This document shows, piece by piece, positions 33,008-41,151 of a stretch of DNA of 64,000 nucleotides (the stretch's first letter is position 1; each line of letters opens with the position of its first letter). Position numbers and translations under genes: made by a program. The stretch comes from Amycolatopsis sp. NBC_01480 (GTDB taxonomy: Bacteria > Actinomycetota > Actinomycetes > Mycobacteriales > Pseudonocardiaceae), in NCBI RefSeq assembly GCF_036227205.1, contig NZ_CP109442.1, positions 4,836,001 to 4,900,000 on the forward strand, given 5' to 3'. The notes beneath the pieces were generated by a model that was not told the DNA's origin, did no database searches, and worked only from the letters and a program-made list of their open reading frames with translations.

Positions 33008-33673
33008 TCAGCACCAGTTGACGTCTCCCGGGGAGTACGCGCGGTAGAGATCCGAACGCATCCATCCGTAGCTCCACGAGCCGTCGGAGTGCTGCACCCC
33101 GGTCCAGCCCCAGGTGTAGCCGCCGTTCGGGATCTGGCAGCTGACGTAGGCCGCCATCCCCGGGTAGGCCACGCCGGTCACCGAGCCGCTGGGCACCGAC
33201 GAGCGCAGCCGCGCGCCACTGACCAGGATCTGGACGTAGGAGCTGTTCGCGCTCGCCGCGGGGAGCGCGAAGCGGCTGGCGTGTCCGGTTCGTTGGTGCT
33301 GGGTCAGCGGACCGGTGGTCGACGAGACCGACCAGATCCGCTTGCTGTCCGGCGCGGCGACGAACCGGGGCTGTGCCTCGCTGGCGACTCCGACGTCGAG
33401 GCCCCGGACATTCCCGGCGGCCTCCGGCGCCTGGTGCGCGCCGCCGGAGGTGGCAGCGCCCGCGGCGCTGACACCCGCTAGCAGGCTCGAGCCGGTTCCG
33501 CCGTCACAGTGCCGGTAATCGCCTCCGCCGAGGTAGCCGCACGCCTCCGTGACGGAGGCGTGCCGGACCGGGTGTGCGACGGCAGCGGAGGCCTCTCCGG
33601 CGCCAGCGCATCCGAGGGCGAGGGTTGCAAACCCGATGAGAAGCGAGTTGCAAACCATGCTGGATGCGGACAT
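33008..33673 (-). CDS. Secreted DUF6355-start / SH3-like fusion protein
   Basis: The 221-aa protein starts at ATG 33673 behind CCAGGGAGAA. The first 30 residues are a signal peptide nearly identical to that of the 12103 gene (SLLIGFATLALGCAGAGEAS). Then comes ACGYLGGGDYRHCDGGTGSS, the first third of a DUF6355 domain, which breaks off into a linker. The C-terminal 80 residues (YVQILVSGARLRSSVPSGSV, VSCQIPNGGYTWGWTGVQHS) look like a bacterial SH3 domain with aromatic ligand residues. It is probably exported and binds cell-wall material. Its leader is homologous to that at 11575. Confidence 0.7.
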   Translation of the reverse strand: MSASSMVCNSLLIGFATLALGCAGAGEASAAVAHPVRHASVTEACGYLGGGDYRHCDGGTGSSLLAGVSAAGAATSGGAHQAPEAAGNVRGLDVGVASEAQPRFVAAPDSKRIWSVSSTTGPLTQHQRTGHASRFALPAASANSSYVQILVSGARLRSSVPSGSVTGVAYPGMAAYVSCQIPNGGYTWGWTGVQHSDGSWSYGWMRSDLYRAYSPGDVNWC

Positions 33674-34026
33674 AGTTTCTCCCTGGGAAGTTTGTCGGAT
33701 CGACTGAGAAACGTTCAGGTGAACGTCTACAAGTAATTTTTGGATTCTTTTTTCGCGGCAGATTAAAAATCGTCTATCGCAGCGGTGATTCACGTATCGG
33801 TTTCCCGTGGCGCAAGGTGGCCTCCGGGGCGACCAGATGGGAGCCGCGCCGAGGGCTGGGGGTGTCTGGCCGTCCTCACGTGCTTCTCGGTTCGGGCCAG
33901 AAGCCGGATTTGTCAGGCGAAGACTGCATGGCCGGCACGGAGCGGCGGGCCCCGCGCCGGGGCGAGGTCCACTGGGCCTGACTGCGTCCCGACCGGCCTG
34001 GACGAGACCCAAGGGAGACCTGGTTC

Positions 34027-34073
34027 GCGCTGCCGGGCGGCGTCTGACGACACCGATGGCGTCGCCCAGCAGT
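34027..34073 (-). promoter_or_regulatory. Conserved hairpin in long leader, copy 2
   Basis: On the minus strand this reads CTGCTGGGCGACGCCATCGG, then TGTCGTCAGACGCCGCCCGG and CAG: the same stem and loop as 11748-11796. Stem changes include one that turns a base pair into G-U and one that breaks a pair. The loop element CGGTGTCGTCAG is unchanged. It lies about 350 bases upstream of ATG 33673. Confidence 0.45.
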
Positions 34074-34195
34074 GCTGCGCGTCGACCGGGCGATGGGTTG
34101 ACTCGGCAGTCCGGGGGCGAGCATCGCCGGGGAGATGGTTGATCCGCATGGATCGACGATCGCCGATACATCGCTCCTGGAAAAGAAAATGGCGA

Positions 34196-34243
34196 GCACA
34201 AATTTGTGCCGATCCGGTGTGAAAGTTGTGACACTCTTGTCAA
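34196..34243 (-). promoter_or_regulatory. Putative promoter and palindromic operator, copy 2
   Basis: On the minus strand TTGACA (34243-34238) is followed after 28 bases by the perfect 14-bp palindrome GCACAAATTTGTGC (34196-34209). The spacing and order match 11575-11622 exactly. A dimeric repressor or activator site is likely; the regulator is not identifiable from here. Confidence 0.5.
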
Positions 34244-34392
34244 GGTGGCAATGATTTCCGATAACTTGGAACGACGACCGAAAAGCCTAAGCTGAAAGTG
34301 TTTCGCATGTTCGGAAGTAACAACGATGGATCGTGAGATTTTTCGCTGGCAGCGTCGAGGATTGCCGTCGGAGTGTGAGCTAGGAGAAGCGC

Positions 34393-34812
34393 ATGAACAA
34401 GCCGGTGAGGACAGCGACCGCGGACTTGTGCCTGAGTTATGGCCAATTCGTCATCAGGGACTACAGCCCGGACTATCCCGCCCCAGGCCTTGCCTATCCC
34501 CACGGCCTGGTCGGGGCGGATTTCAGGGGCGTCCGTCCTCGCCGGCATCGACACAGGCTGGGGCACCGTGCCCCTGCGGGGTGCTGGACTCCGAGCCTGA
34601 CTCGGTGGAGCTCGACCAGTTCTGCAGGATGCCTTGTTTCAGGACAAGCACTACGAAGGGCTGCTCCATCGCCCGATCGCGTTGCCAGGCATGGGCGCCG
34701 AGGGCTGGTTCGGCGAGTTCGGCAACGTCCCGACCCGCGACCCGCAGCGCGGATTCCGCCGCTGACCATCCGCGCAACCTCCCGCAGCCGTAGACCAGGT
34801 GGAGAGGCCTGA
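34393..34812 (+). pseudogene. Multiply frameshifted gene, unknown family
   Basis: ATG 34393 follows GGAGAAG and reads LCLSYGQFVIRDYSPDYPAP. Later protein-like pieces lie in other frames: VLAGIDTGWGTVPLR, LDSEPDSVELDQFC, DALFQDKHYEGLLHRPIALP with GMGAEGWFGEFGNVPTRDPQ, and finally LTIRATSRSRRPGGEA before a stop at 34810-34812. At least four frame changes in 420 bases make decay the most likely explanation. The parent protein would be about 140 aa. Function unknown. Confidence 0.5.
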
Positions 34813-34915
34813 ACTGCAGTTATTCCGCGGCCCGGTCGTCTGCGCGGGTCGCGGCACGGCAGCGTGAGTGCGATCATGGATGGTCTATCTGTCGCGAGTG
34901 AATGGGGAGTTCACG

Positions 34916-35269
34916 ATGGTGACGACGACGCGCGAGGATGTTCGGACCGGATTCTGCGCCGCGATCCTGCTCGGGATCGGCGACGACGACAGCGTCGATT
35001 GCGTCGCGGAGCGGGACTTCGGCACCGAGGACCAGGCCCGCCGCTGGATCGAGCAGACCCTGCCTGCCGCCGCGATGCCGGACTGGGTGCACCAGCGCCG
35101 GCACGGCACGGCCGGTGTGTTCCTGTTCGGCGCCTATCAGGAAGGGGTCCGCATCCATGAGGACGGCGTCTCCTACTGGGTGCCGTTCCCCGACGACGCC
35201 GAAGAACGGACCGCCGATCTGGTCGGCGGGACGGTCCGCTGGTGGCCTGCTGGTCGGAAACGATGGTGA
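34916..35269 (+). CDS. Hypothetical protein, 117 aa
   Basis: ATG 34916 follows GGGGAG. The product is acidic and compact: GFCAAILLGIGDDDSVDCVA, then DQARRWIEQTLPAAAMPDW and GAYQEGVRIHEDGVSYWVPF. It looks like a small single-domain cytoplasmic protein. The family is unknown to me. It follows the broken 34393 gene in the same direction. Confidence 0.6.
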   Translation: MVTTTREDVRTGFCAAILLGIGDDDSVDCVAERDFGTEDQARRWIEQTLPAAAMPDWVHQRRHGTAGVFLFGAYQEGVRIHEDGVSYWVPFPDDAEERTADLVGGTVRWWPAGRKRW

Positions 35270-35363
35270 ACCGCCCAGCACGCCAGGCTCATCTTCGGTA
35301 CCTCGGCCCCATACGGCCGTTCGCCGCGACGTTGACGTCGGCCGTCGGTGTGCGGCGGGAGGG

Positions 35364-36257
35364 TTAGGACGCAGGCGACCAGGACCAGGGGCGGGGCCCG
35401 TTCCGGCCGCGTAGGCAGGTAACACGGAGTCCGGCTTCGGGCTGAGCGCGGGGGTTTTCTGCGGCGTGTTGGGCGAGGTAGCAGGTCATGCGGAGTTCGC
35501 GGATGTCTCGCAGAAGCGCGAAGCCGTCCCAGGTGGTGACGTCGTGGCCGTAGCGGTGGCAGAAGTCGCGGTAGTCGGCGGCGGTGATCCAGGCGAAGCT
35601 GGTGTGTTTGATGGCGGTGGAGACGAGGTCCCATTCGGGTGGGCCGATCGAGGCGCGTTCGAGGTCCAGCAGCACGACCTGGTTGTCGTTGGTGGCGACG
35701 ACGTTGCCGACCCAGGCGTCGCCGTGCAGCACGGTGTGCGGCAGGCCGGCGGGCAGCTGGTCGTAGCGGTCGCGCAATGTGGCGAGGTGGTGGTGCAGCC
35801 AGGGCGGTCGTCGTCGGTGAGGCTGGTGGCGGCGGTGATGCGTTCTTCGAGCCGGACGAACGGCTCCAGCGCGGAGAACGGGTGCTAGCCACTGACGACG
35901 GGCAGGTCGTGCAGCCGGCGCAGAGCCGTTGCGACTTGAGCGGGGGTGCCGTTGTGGTGCTCGGGCAGCTCGTGCCAGAAGGTCACCGTGCCCGTGCGCC
36001 TCAATGGGTTGGCCGAGGTCGTCGAGGGCACGGACGGCGGGGATGTCGTGGTCGGCGAGCCATCGGGCGATGCGGACTTCCCGGGCAGCAGCGGCGTGCT
36101 GGCCGGAGCGGGCGATGCGGGCGACGATGCCACCGGGGAGCCGGAGGATCGCGTTCTCCCCGAGCCGGATGGGCTCAGCGCCCCGCGCGTCGATCCCCGC
36201 CTGGTCACAGGCATCGCGCAGCACCTTTCCGGCCTTCTCAGTTCCGGTCGTGGTCAC
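35364..36257 (-). pseudogene. Aminoglycoside-phosphotransferase-like, broken
   Basis: The protein-kinase-like phosphotransferase (APH) family is recognised from IRLGENAILRLPGGIVARIA at the N-terminus and VLHGDAWVGNVVATNDNQVV (catalytic HGD..N) with LLDLERASIGPPEWDL (metal Asp) in the second half. Between them the frame shifts near 35985-35998 to TVTFWHELPEHHNGTPAQVA, meets an in-frame TAG at 35885-35887, continues PFVRLEERITAATSLTDDD and shifts back near 35800-35808. The rebuilt protein is about 297 aa, normal for the family. It overlaps the preceding HTH fragment. Confidence 0.65.
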
Positions 36258-36612
36258 GACGCGGCGACCACCGTGTGGATGCGCTGGCGCAACGCGGCGA
36301 CCTCGGGCGTGCGGCAGTGGCGGTGGGCGTAGCAGGACAGCTCGCGCAGATCGTCGGTGGCCCGGCGGGAGCGGACGGTGCCCGCGGTGTCGAGTGCGGC
36401 CTGGCTGATGACGGCGGCTTCGGCGGGGTCACCGGTGGCCATGGTCAGCGTGGCCAGCTTGGTCTGGGAGATCGCGCGGGAGCGGGCGTAGGCGTCGGTG
36501 TGCCCGGTGAAGGCATCCGAGAGCCGGGCCGCGGCCTCGCCCGGCCGGTATCCGTGAACGGCGAGGTCGAACAGGGCGTGGCCGGTGTCGCCGTCGAGCT
36601 GGCCGCGGACTG
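36254..36612 (-). pseudogene. C-terminal fragment of HTH/TPR regulator
   Basis: In the minus frame ending at 36254 the sequence reads LDGDTGHALFDLAVHGYRPG, then AFTGHTDAYARSRAISQTKL, MATGDPAEAAVISQAALDTA and VAALRQRIHTVVAAS. This is the TPR-like tail of the HTH regulators usually encoded just before such phosphotransferases. The HTH half is absent: the frame starts at the stop of the methyltransferase gene. It is a 5'-truncated remnant of about 118 codons. Confidence 0.55.
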
Positions 36613-37374
36613 CTACTGCGGCTTCCGCCGTGCTGAGGTCCCCGCAGGGTCGTACGTGGCGACGAAGTGTGCGGTGGAACCGGTGAGTTGGCCGATGTGG
36701 TTCTGCGGATCGGTGAACAGCGCCGTGGCGCGGAATCCGGCGTGGGTGGCGTAAAGCTCGAGTTCGCGGGGGAACAGGATTCGGCGCCGGATGTGGTCGG
36801 TGTCGGTGGTGCCGTTGTCGTGGTGCCAGGTGCGGTGCAGGGTGGCGATCTGGGTGCGGGCGTCCCAGCCGTGCTGGGTGGTCACGTCGGCGTGGATGCC
36901 GGCGGCTTCGATGCGGCCGCGGGTGGGTGTGGTGGTGTGGGTGGGGGCGATTTGGGTGACGATGATCAGCAGGGTGCCGGGGTGGGCGTGGGCGGTGAAG
37001 GTAGTGAAGGCGGCTTGGATGTCGTTGTTGTGGTGCAGGTAGGCCAGGGAGTTGCCGAGGCAGAGGATCGTGTCGAAGGTGCGCTCGAGCCGGATGGTGC
37101 GCAGGTCGCCGACGTGCAGGTCCAGTTCGGGGTGCTGGTGGCGGGCGTGGTTGATGAGTGCGGGCTGGAGATCGACGCCGACGCGGTCGTGGCTGTGGGC
37201 GAGTGCGGCGAGGTCGCGGGCGGTGCCGCAGCCGAGGTCGAGCACGCTCCCCGCAGGACCGGGCCCGTGGTCGTTGATGAGGCGCTGGCAGGTGGTGGCG
37301 GTGGTGCTGTCGTGGGTGAGGGCGTCGTAGAGGTCGGGGCGCCGGTAGGCGATGTTGTGCTCGGCCAGGTTCAT
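36613..37374 (-). CDS. Class I SAM-dependent methyltransferase
   Basis: Transfers a methyl group from S-adenosylmethionine to an unknown acceptor. The 253-aa protein has motif I VLDLGCGTARDLA at residues 44-56, motif II VGVDLQPALI and post-I DLHVGDLRTIRL, then FDTILCLGNSLAYL. The C-terminal part is beta-rich, as in DUF-type small-molecule methyltransferases. ATG 37374 overlaps the cyclase stop by 4 bases (ATGA), so the two are coupled. In this locus the likely substrate is the modified precursor peptide (inference). Confidence 0.85.
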   Translation of the reverse strand: MNLAEHNIAYRRPDLYDALTHDSTTATTCQRLINDHGPGPAGSVLDLGCGTARDLAALAHSHDRVGVDLQPALINHARHQHPELDLHVGDLRTIRLERTFDTILCLGNSLAYLHHNNDIQAAFTTFTAHAHPGTLLIIVTQIAPTHTTTPTRGRIEAAGIHADVTTQHGWDARTQIATLHRTWHHDNGTTDTDHIRRRILFPRELELYATHAGFRATALFTDPQNHIGQLTGSTAHFVATYDPAGTSARRKPQ

Positions 37375-38933
37375 GCGACCGGCGCGGGGTCGGGGGTGAG
37401 CAGGGAGCGGAGGCCGACTTCGAGGGCGAGGGTGTCGCACAGCACGGACGGCACGGTATCGCTCTGGTGCGCGTCGCGCACGGTGCGCTGGAGCGCGTCG
37501 GGGTCGATGAAGCCGTGGTCGGTCAGCAGCATGCCGTCGCCGAGCAGGCGGTTGGCGAGGGGGAGTCCGTGGTGGCGCAGGCCGTGTTGCATGAGGTCCC
37601 GGAAGTTCTCCGTGCGTTCGGGGTGGGTGACCGAGCGGGGGAGACCGGCACGGGTCAGGAAGTCCCGGTAGAGCTTCTTGCCGCGGCGCATTTCGAGCGG
37701 AAGTTGTTCGGCGAACCGCACCAGGCGGGGGTGGGTGAATGGTGTGACCGGCCAGATTCCCGCGCGCAGGTAGGCGGGGTGGTGGATCGCGAACCCCATC
37801 AGGGTCGGTGTCGGCAGCACGGCCGACGGCGCCAGGTTGTCATCGATCGTAGCCAGGGCGTCGCGGGCGCGGGGCCCGAGCCAGGACACCTCGGCCAGGC
37901 TCTGGGGCGGTGGCGGGGGTAGTTCGTCGGGGCGGGGTGCCATGATCTCGTCGCCGCCGTTGCCGGTCAGCATGATCGTGACCCCGTGGCGGGCGGCGCG
38001 GTCGGCAAGGGCCTCGAACGCCTCGCGGTAGAACTCGCCGCCGGGATCGTGCGCAGCGCCGCGGGCGCGGATGCCGCCGGCGCAGAATGGGGCATGCTCG
38101 TGCGCTCGCAGGACATCGTCGGTCGCGCGGACATGCTCGGCGATCGTGAGCCGGCGGCGGTGCTGCTCCGTGCCGAGGGCTCCCTCGATGAGGAGCCCGA
38201 AAGTCCGCAGCGCGGGCCCGGCGGGCTCGTGTGCGGCGATCGCGACGGTGGCGGAGTCCAGGCCGCCGGACAGTTCCAGCCCCATCAAGGCCCCGCCGGC
38301 GCGCCACGGATGGATTGCCTCGGTGAGCAGGTGGGCGAGCGCGTCGAAGGGGTCGGCGCCGGAGCGCAGTTCGCGGGCGCGGGTGACGTGTTCGGCTGGG
38401 GGCGGGTAGGTGAGCTGGAGGCCCGCGGTGGTGAACGTCGCGGTCGCGCGTTCGGTCAGCATGGTCACGTCGGTGAACAGGGTGTCGCTGCTGTAGCGGT
38501 GCCGCCGCGTCAGGGCACGGGCCACGGCACGATCCCGCAGAGACGAGGACCGGAGGAGACGACGTAGCGCGGGTAGGTCCCACGTGCCGTACAGGAACTC
38601 GCCCTCAGCGGCCAGGTACAACGGCACTGTGCCGCCGATGCCGGCGCTGATCGTGATCCGTCCCGGCTGCAGATGCAGGACCACCGCGTCGCCGCGGGCA
38701 GCGCCGTGTGTGCCCTTGCGGCCGGGTTCGGGAGGCGTCGGTCCCGCCAGGGTCACCGGGCTGGCGAGGTCACGCACCAGGATGGTGGTGGTGTGCTGGG
38801 CGTGGTGGATCTCGTTGCGCAGAGCGGGATGGGAGATCGGCTGGACCCAGCTGCCGCCGCACCGCCACCGGTCGTGGTCCCCATGCCAGGCTGCTCGGGC
38901 GAGGTCGCTCAGCGCCAGGCGGAACGAGAGCAT
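37371..38933 (-). CDS. Asparagine-synthetase-like amide-forming enzyme
   Basis: The 520-aa protein has the ATP-pyrophosphatase fold of asparagine synthetase: PP-loop LSGGLDSATVA at 221-231, LTGNGGDEIMAP at about 322-333 and KLYRDFLTRAGLP. The N-terminal domain lacks the catalytic Cys2 of glutamine-dependent synthetases, as in lasso peptide cyclases, which adenylate an Asp or Glu side chain and form an isopeptide bond. It should therefore join a peptide carboxylate to an amine. The precursor-like gene lies 71 bases upstream and the methyltransferase overlaps downstream. Start at 38933 follows AGGG. Confidence 0.8.
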   Translation of the reverse strand: MLSFRLALSDLARAAWHGDHDRWRCGGSWVQPISHPALRNEIHHAQHTTTILVRDLASPVTLAGPTPPEPGRKGTHGAARGDAVVLHLQPGRITISAGIGGTVPLYLAAEGEFLYGTWDLPALRRLLRSSSLRDRAVARALTRRHRYSSDTLFTDVTMLTERATATFTTAGLQLTYPPPAEHVTRARELRSGADPFDALAHLLTEAIHPWRAGGALMGLELSGGLDSATVAIAAHEPAGPALRTFGLLIEGALGTEQHRRRLTIAEHVRATDDVLRAHEHAPFCAGGIRARGAAHDPGGEFYREAFEALADRAARHGVTIMLTGNGGDEIMAPRPDELPPPPPQSLAEVSWLGPRARDALATIDDNLAPSAVLPTPTLMGFAIHHPAYLRAGIWPVTPFTHPRLVRFAEQLPLEMRRGKKLYRDFLTRAGLPRSVTHPERTENFRDLMQHGLRHHGLPLANRLLGDGMLLTDHGFIDPDALQRTVRDAHQSDTVPSVLCDTLALEVGLRSLLTPDPAPVA

Positions 38934-38953
38934 GTCGGGTCCCTAAGGTTGGT

Positions 38954-38985
38954 GCGGCTCGGGCAGCGGAAGCTGCCCGAGCCGC
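38954..38985 (-). terminator. Perfect 14-bp hairpin between precursor and cyclase
   Basis: GCGGCTCGGGCAGC (38954-38967), a 4-base loop, then the exact complement (38972-38985). It lies 19 bases after the precursor stop and 21 bases before the cyclase start, on the transcribed strand. Such a stem suits a partial terminator or an RNA-stabilising element that gives more precursor than enzyme, as in other RiPP operons. Confidence 0.7.
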
Positions 38986-39003
38986 AGTGGGTGTGGCGTC
39001 CGG

Positions 39004-39129
39004 TCAGCTGGCGCAGTGGTCGCCCTTGTTGTTGCCGTCGGCGTCGCCGGGCATCTTCGGCGTGTAGAGGCTCTCCGTCGAGGGCACATCGAGCACCAGG
39101 TCTCCGGTGAACATCGCGTCCAGGTCCAT
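39004..39129 (-). CDS. Putative RiPP precursor peptide, 41 aa
   Basis: ATG 39129 follows a strong AAGGAG site. The peptide opens MDLDAMFTGDLVLDVPSTES and ends MPGDADGNNKGDHCAS. The acidic and hydrophobic first half suits a leader; the second half, with two Asp, two Asn, one Lys and one Cys after a Gly-Asp turn, suits a core from which an Asp side chain could be coupled to the Lys amine. It is the first gene of the operon with the cyclase and methyltransferase. The lasso leader pattern (YxxP with Thr at -2) is not fully present. Product structure unknown. Confidence 0.75.
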   Translation of the reverse strand: MDLDAMFTGDLVLDVPSTESLYTPKMPGDADGNNKGDHCAS

Positions 39130-39339
39130 CTCGACTCCTTCGTGTACTGAACCCGCGGCGAGCGGGGTGGGCCCGCCGTGGTGAACGCGCCGGTCGACGC
39201 GCTCACCTCATTCCACCAGCGGTTTTGCCGCTGTTCGAGCCCGCATGGTGGGCGGGCGGTACCCGAATCGTGGACGGTGTGGGGACGGGTGGCGGACTTC
39301 GGCACCTGCGGGGCATCCGGGCTCGCTTACTGTGTGCGT

Positions 39340-40818
39340 ATGGCTGGTTCCTCCGATGCGTTCCGCTCGCCGAACGAGGTTCTGATCGCCCTGCGGGCTG
39401 CGCAGGCCCTGTCTCAGCAGGAGCTGGCCGGGGAACTCAACCGGCTGGCGACCACCCAGCACCACCGGCACTTGACGCTGACGAAGAAGTCGGTGTACCG
39501 GTGGGAGTCCGGGGAGACCGAATCCCCGAAGCGGTTCTATCAGCGGCTGCTCGCCGAGTACTTCGGGGTCTCCATCACCGAGCTCGGGTTCCACCGTCCC
39601 CAGCACCAGCCCGGCCGGTCCCTCGACATCGACGGGGCTGCCGTCGCGCCGGTAACGCCGGGCCAGGACCCGGATGTCGTCGAGGACCGGCGGCGGTGGG
39701 TCGCGGTCCGTACCGCGCTCGGCAGTACCCGGCGGGCCCTCGCGCTCGTCGCCGAGGGCCTCTACCCGGACTATCGTGTCGCCGGGCTGGAACACACCGG
39801 CGTCATCGCCCGGTCGGACTGGATCCCGGCGCTGCCCGTGCCGCTGGCTGACGTGGCGCTGAGGCTGGACGTCGACGCAGCCCGTCCCGTGCTCACCGGC
39901 GGCGAGCCCGAGACCGCGCCGGCGCGCCCGCTAGCCAACCCTGCGCACCGTTTTCGCCGCTACCACGACGCGATCCGTGAACTCGCCGCACCGCGATTGT
40001 TCGAGAACAGGTTGTGCTTCCGGCTGACCGGCCTCGACTGGTCGGCACCCACGATCCGGATGACCTTCGGGCACATGGGCTTTTTCGACTCGATGGACAC
40101 CAACGAGGCCCTTGCCCACGAAACCGCCCTGCACCACCTGGCCAGAGATCAGCACGAGCAGGTGATCACCACCAAACCGTCGTGGCGCAACCTGGCGTTC
40201 CGCAAGCTGATCGCGGACCCGTTCGACCTGTCCCGCCGCCCGCTGATGGGTGCCGTCGGTACGCTCACGATCCGCGGCGGCGAATCCCCCAGCATCGTGC
40301 TGCACCAGCGAGACGGCGGCAGAGTCGCCGGCGGCGGGGGCATGACCCACCTCATGCCAGCCGGGATCTTCCAGCCCTCCAGCGTCCTGCCCGCCGCCGT
40401 CGCCGAAGACTTCTCCCTGTGGCGCAACATTGAACGAGAATTCGCTGAGGAACTGCTCGGGCACGACGAGTACGACGGCAGCGGGCACCCCATCGCCTAC
40501 AGCGACCTCGAACCCTTCGCCACCCTCGATGACGCCTACCGTCGTGGCGACATCCAGGTGTGGTGCCTCGGTGTCACGCTCGACGCGCTGACCCTCTGCG
40601 GGGACATCCTGACCGTCGCCGTCATCCAGCCAGGCCTCTACGACACCCTGTTCGCCGGCGCCGTCAGCTCGAACTCCGAAGGCACGGTCTCGACCCACGC
40701 CCTCCCCTTCGAGGAAAACACCCTGCGCGAATTGTACGAACACGGGAACCTCTCACCCGGTGCGGCCGCAGCGCTGCATCTGGCGTGGACTCACCGCGCG
40801 ACCCTCTTTCCCCGATAA
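39340..40818 (+). CDS. HTH regulator with Nudix-like C-terminal domain
   Basis: About 492 aa. The N-terminus is an XRE-type HTH (EVLIALRAAQALSQQELAGE, KKSVYRWESGETESPKRFYQ). The C-terminal half contains GMTHLMPAGIFQPSSVLPAA and LWRNIEREFAEELLGHDEYD, close to a Nudix box (REFxEELLG) but without all catalytic residues, as in ligand-sensing Nudix-like regulators. It is divergent from the precursor gene with about 210 bases between, so it probably controls that operon. ATG 39340 is preferred; GTG 39334 is possible. Confidence 0.75.
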   Translation: MAGSSDAFRSPNEVLIALRAAQALSQQELAGELNRLATTQHHRHLTLTKKSVYRWESGETESPKRFYQRLLAEYFGVSITELGFHRPQHQPGRSLDIDGAAVAPVTPGQDPDVVEDRRRWVAVRTALGSTRRALALVAEGLYPDYRVAGLEHTGVIARSDWIPALPVPLADVALRLDVDAARPVLTGGEPETAPARPLANPAHRFRRYHDAIRELAAPRLFENRLCFRLTGLDWSAPTIRMTFGHMGFFDSMDTNEALAHETALHHLARDQHEQVITTKPSWRNLAFRKLIADPFDLSRRPLMGAVGTLTIRGGESPSIVLHQRDGGRVAGGGGMTHLMPAGIFQPSSVLPAAVAEDFSLWRNIEREFAEELLGHDEYDGSGHPIAYSDLEPFATLDDAYRRGDIQVWCLGVTLDALTLCGDILTVAVIQPGLYDTLFAGAVSSNSEGTVSTHALPFEENTLRELYEHGNLSPGAAAALHLAWTHRATLFPR

Positions 40819-41151
40819 GGCCAACCGGCACGAGATGCACCGAACGGCGCGGGCACGTTAGTTCAGAGCCCGGCACCGGTTGCTGTCGAATTGCCCTGGC
40901 TCGATGTTCTCGCTCACCGACCCGTGACGGCATGGTGACGCCCGTGCCGAAACCTGGCGGCATGGCCGAGTTCGCCGCGCCCTGCCCAAGGCCGCGCCGC
41001 CGGAGGTGCACGACGTGCTGCGGTCGCCGGGCGAACCGCGCCAGTTTGTTCTGCGGGATGCTTGGGCGACCAGGTCGAGTAGGCGGCTGACACAGGGGAC
41101 GCCGGGGGTCGCCGTCGACGGCCCGGTGGGTGCTGGGCGTAAGAGCTCATC
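40819..41151. other. Intergenic, possible coding relic
   Basis: One plus-strand piece (RALPKAAPPEVHDVLRSPGE, then RQFVLRDAWATR, about 40980-41075) looks protein-like but has no start, stop or ribosome site that fits. The rest shows nothing I can name. Confidence 0.3.

Noticed and set aside
36667..37671. Plus-strand frame of 334 codons opposite the methyltransferase
   Set aside because: Gly/Val-rich mirror frame without domain; the minus-strand methyltransferase motifs are unambiguous.
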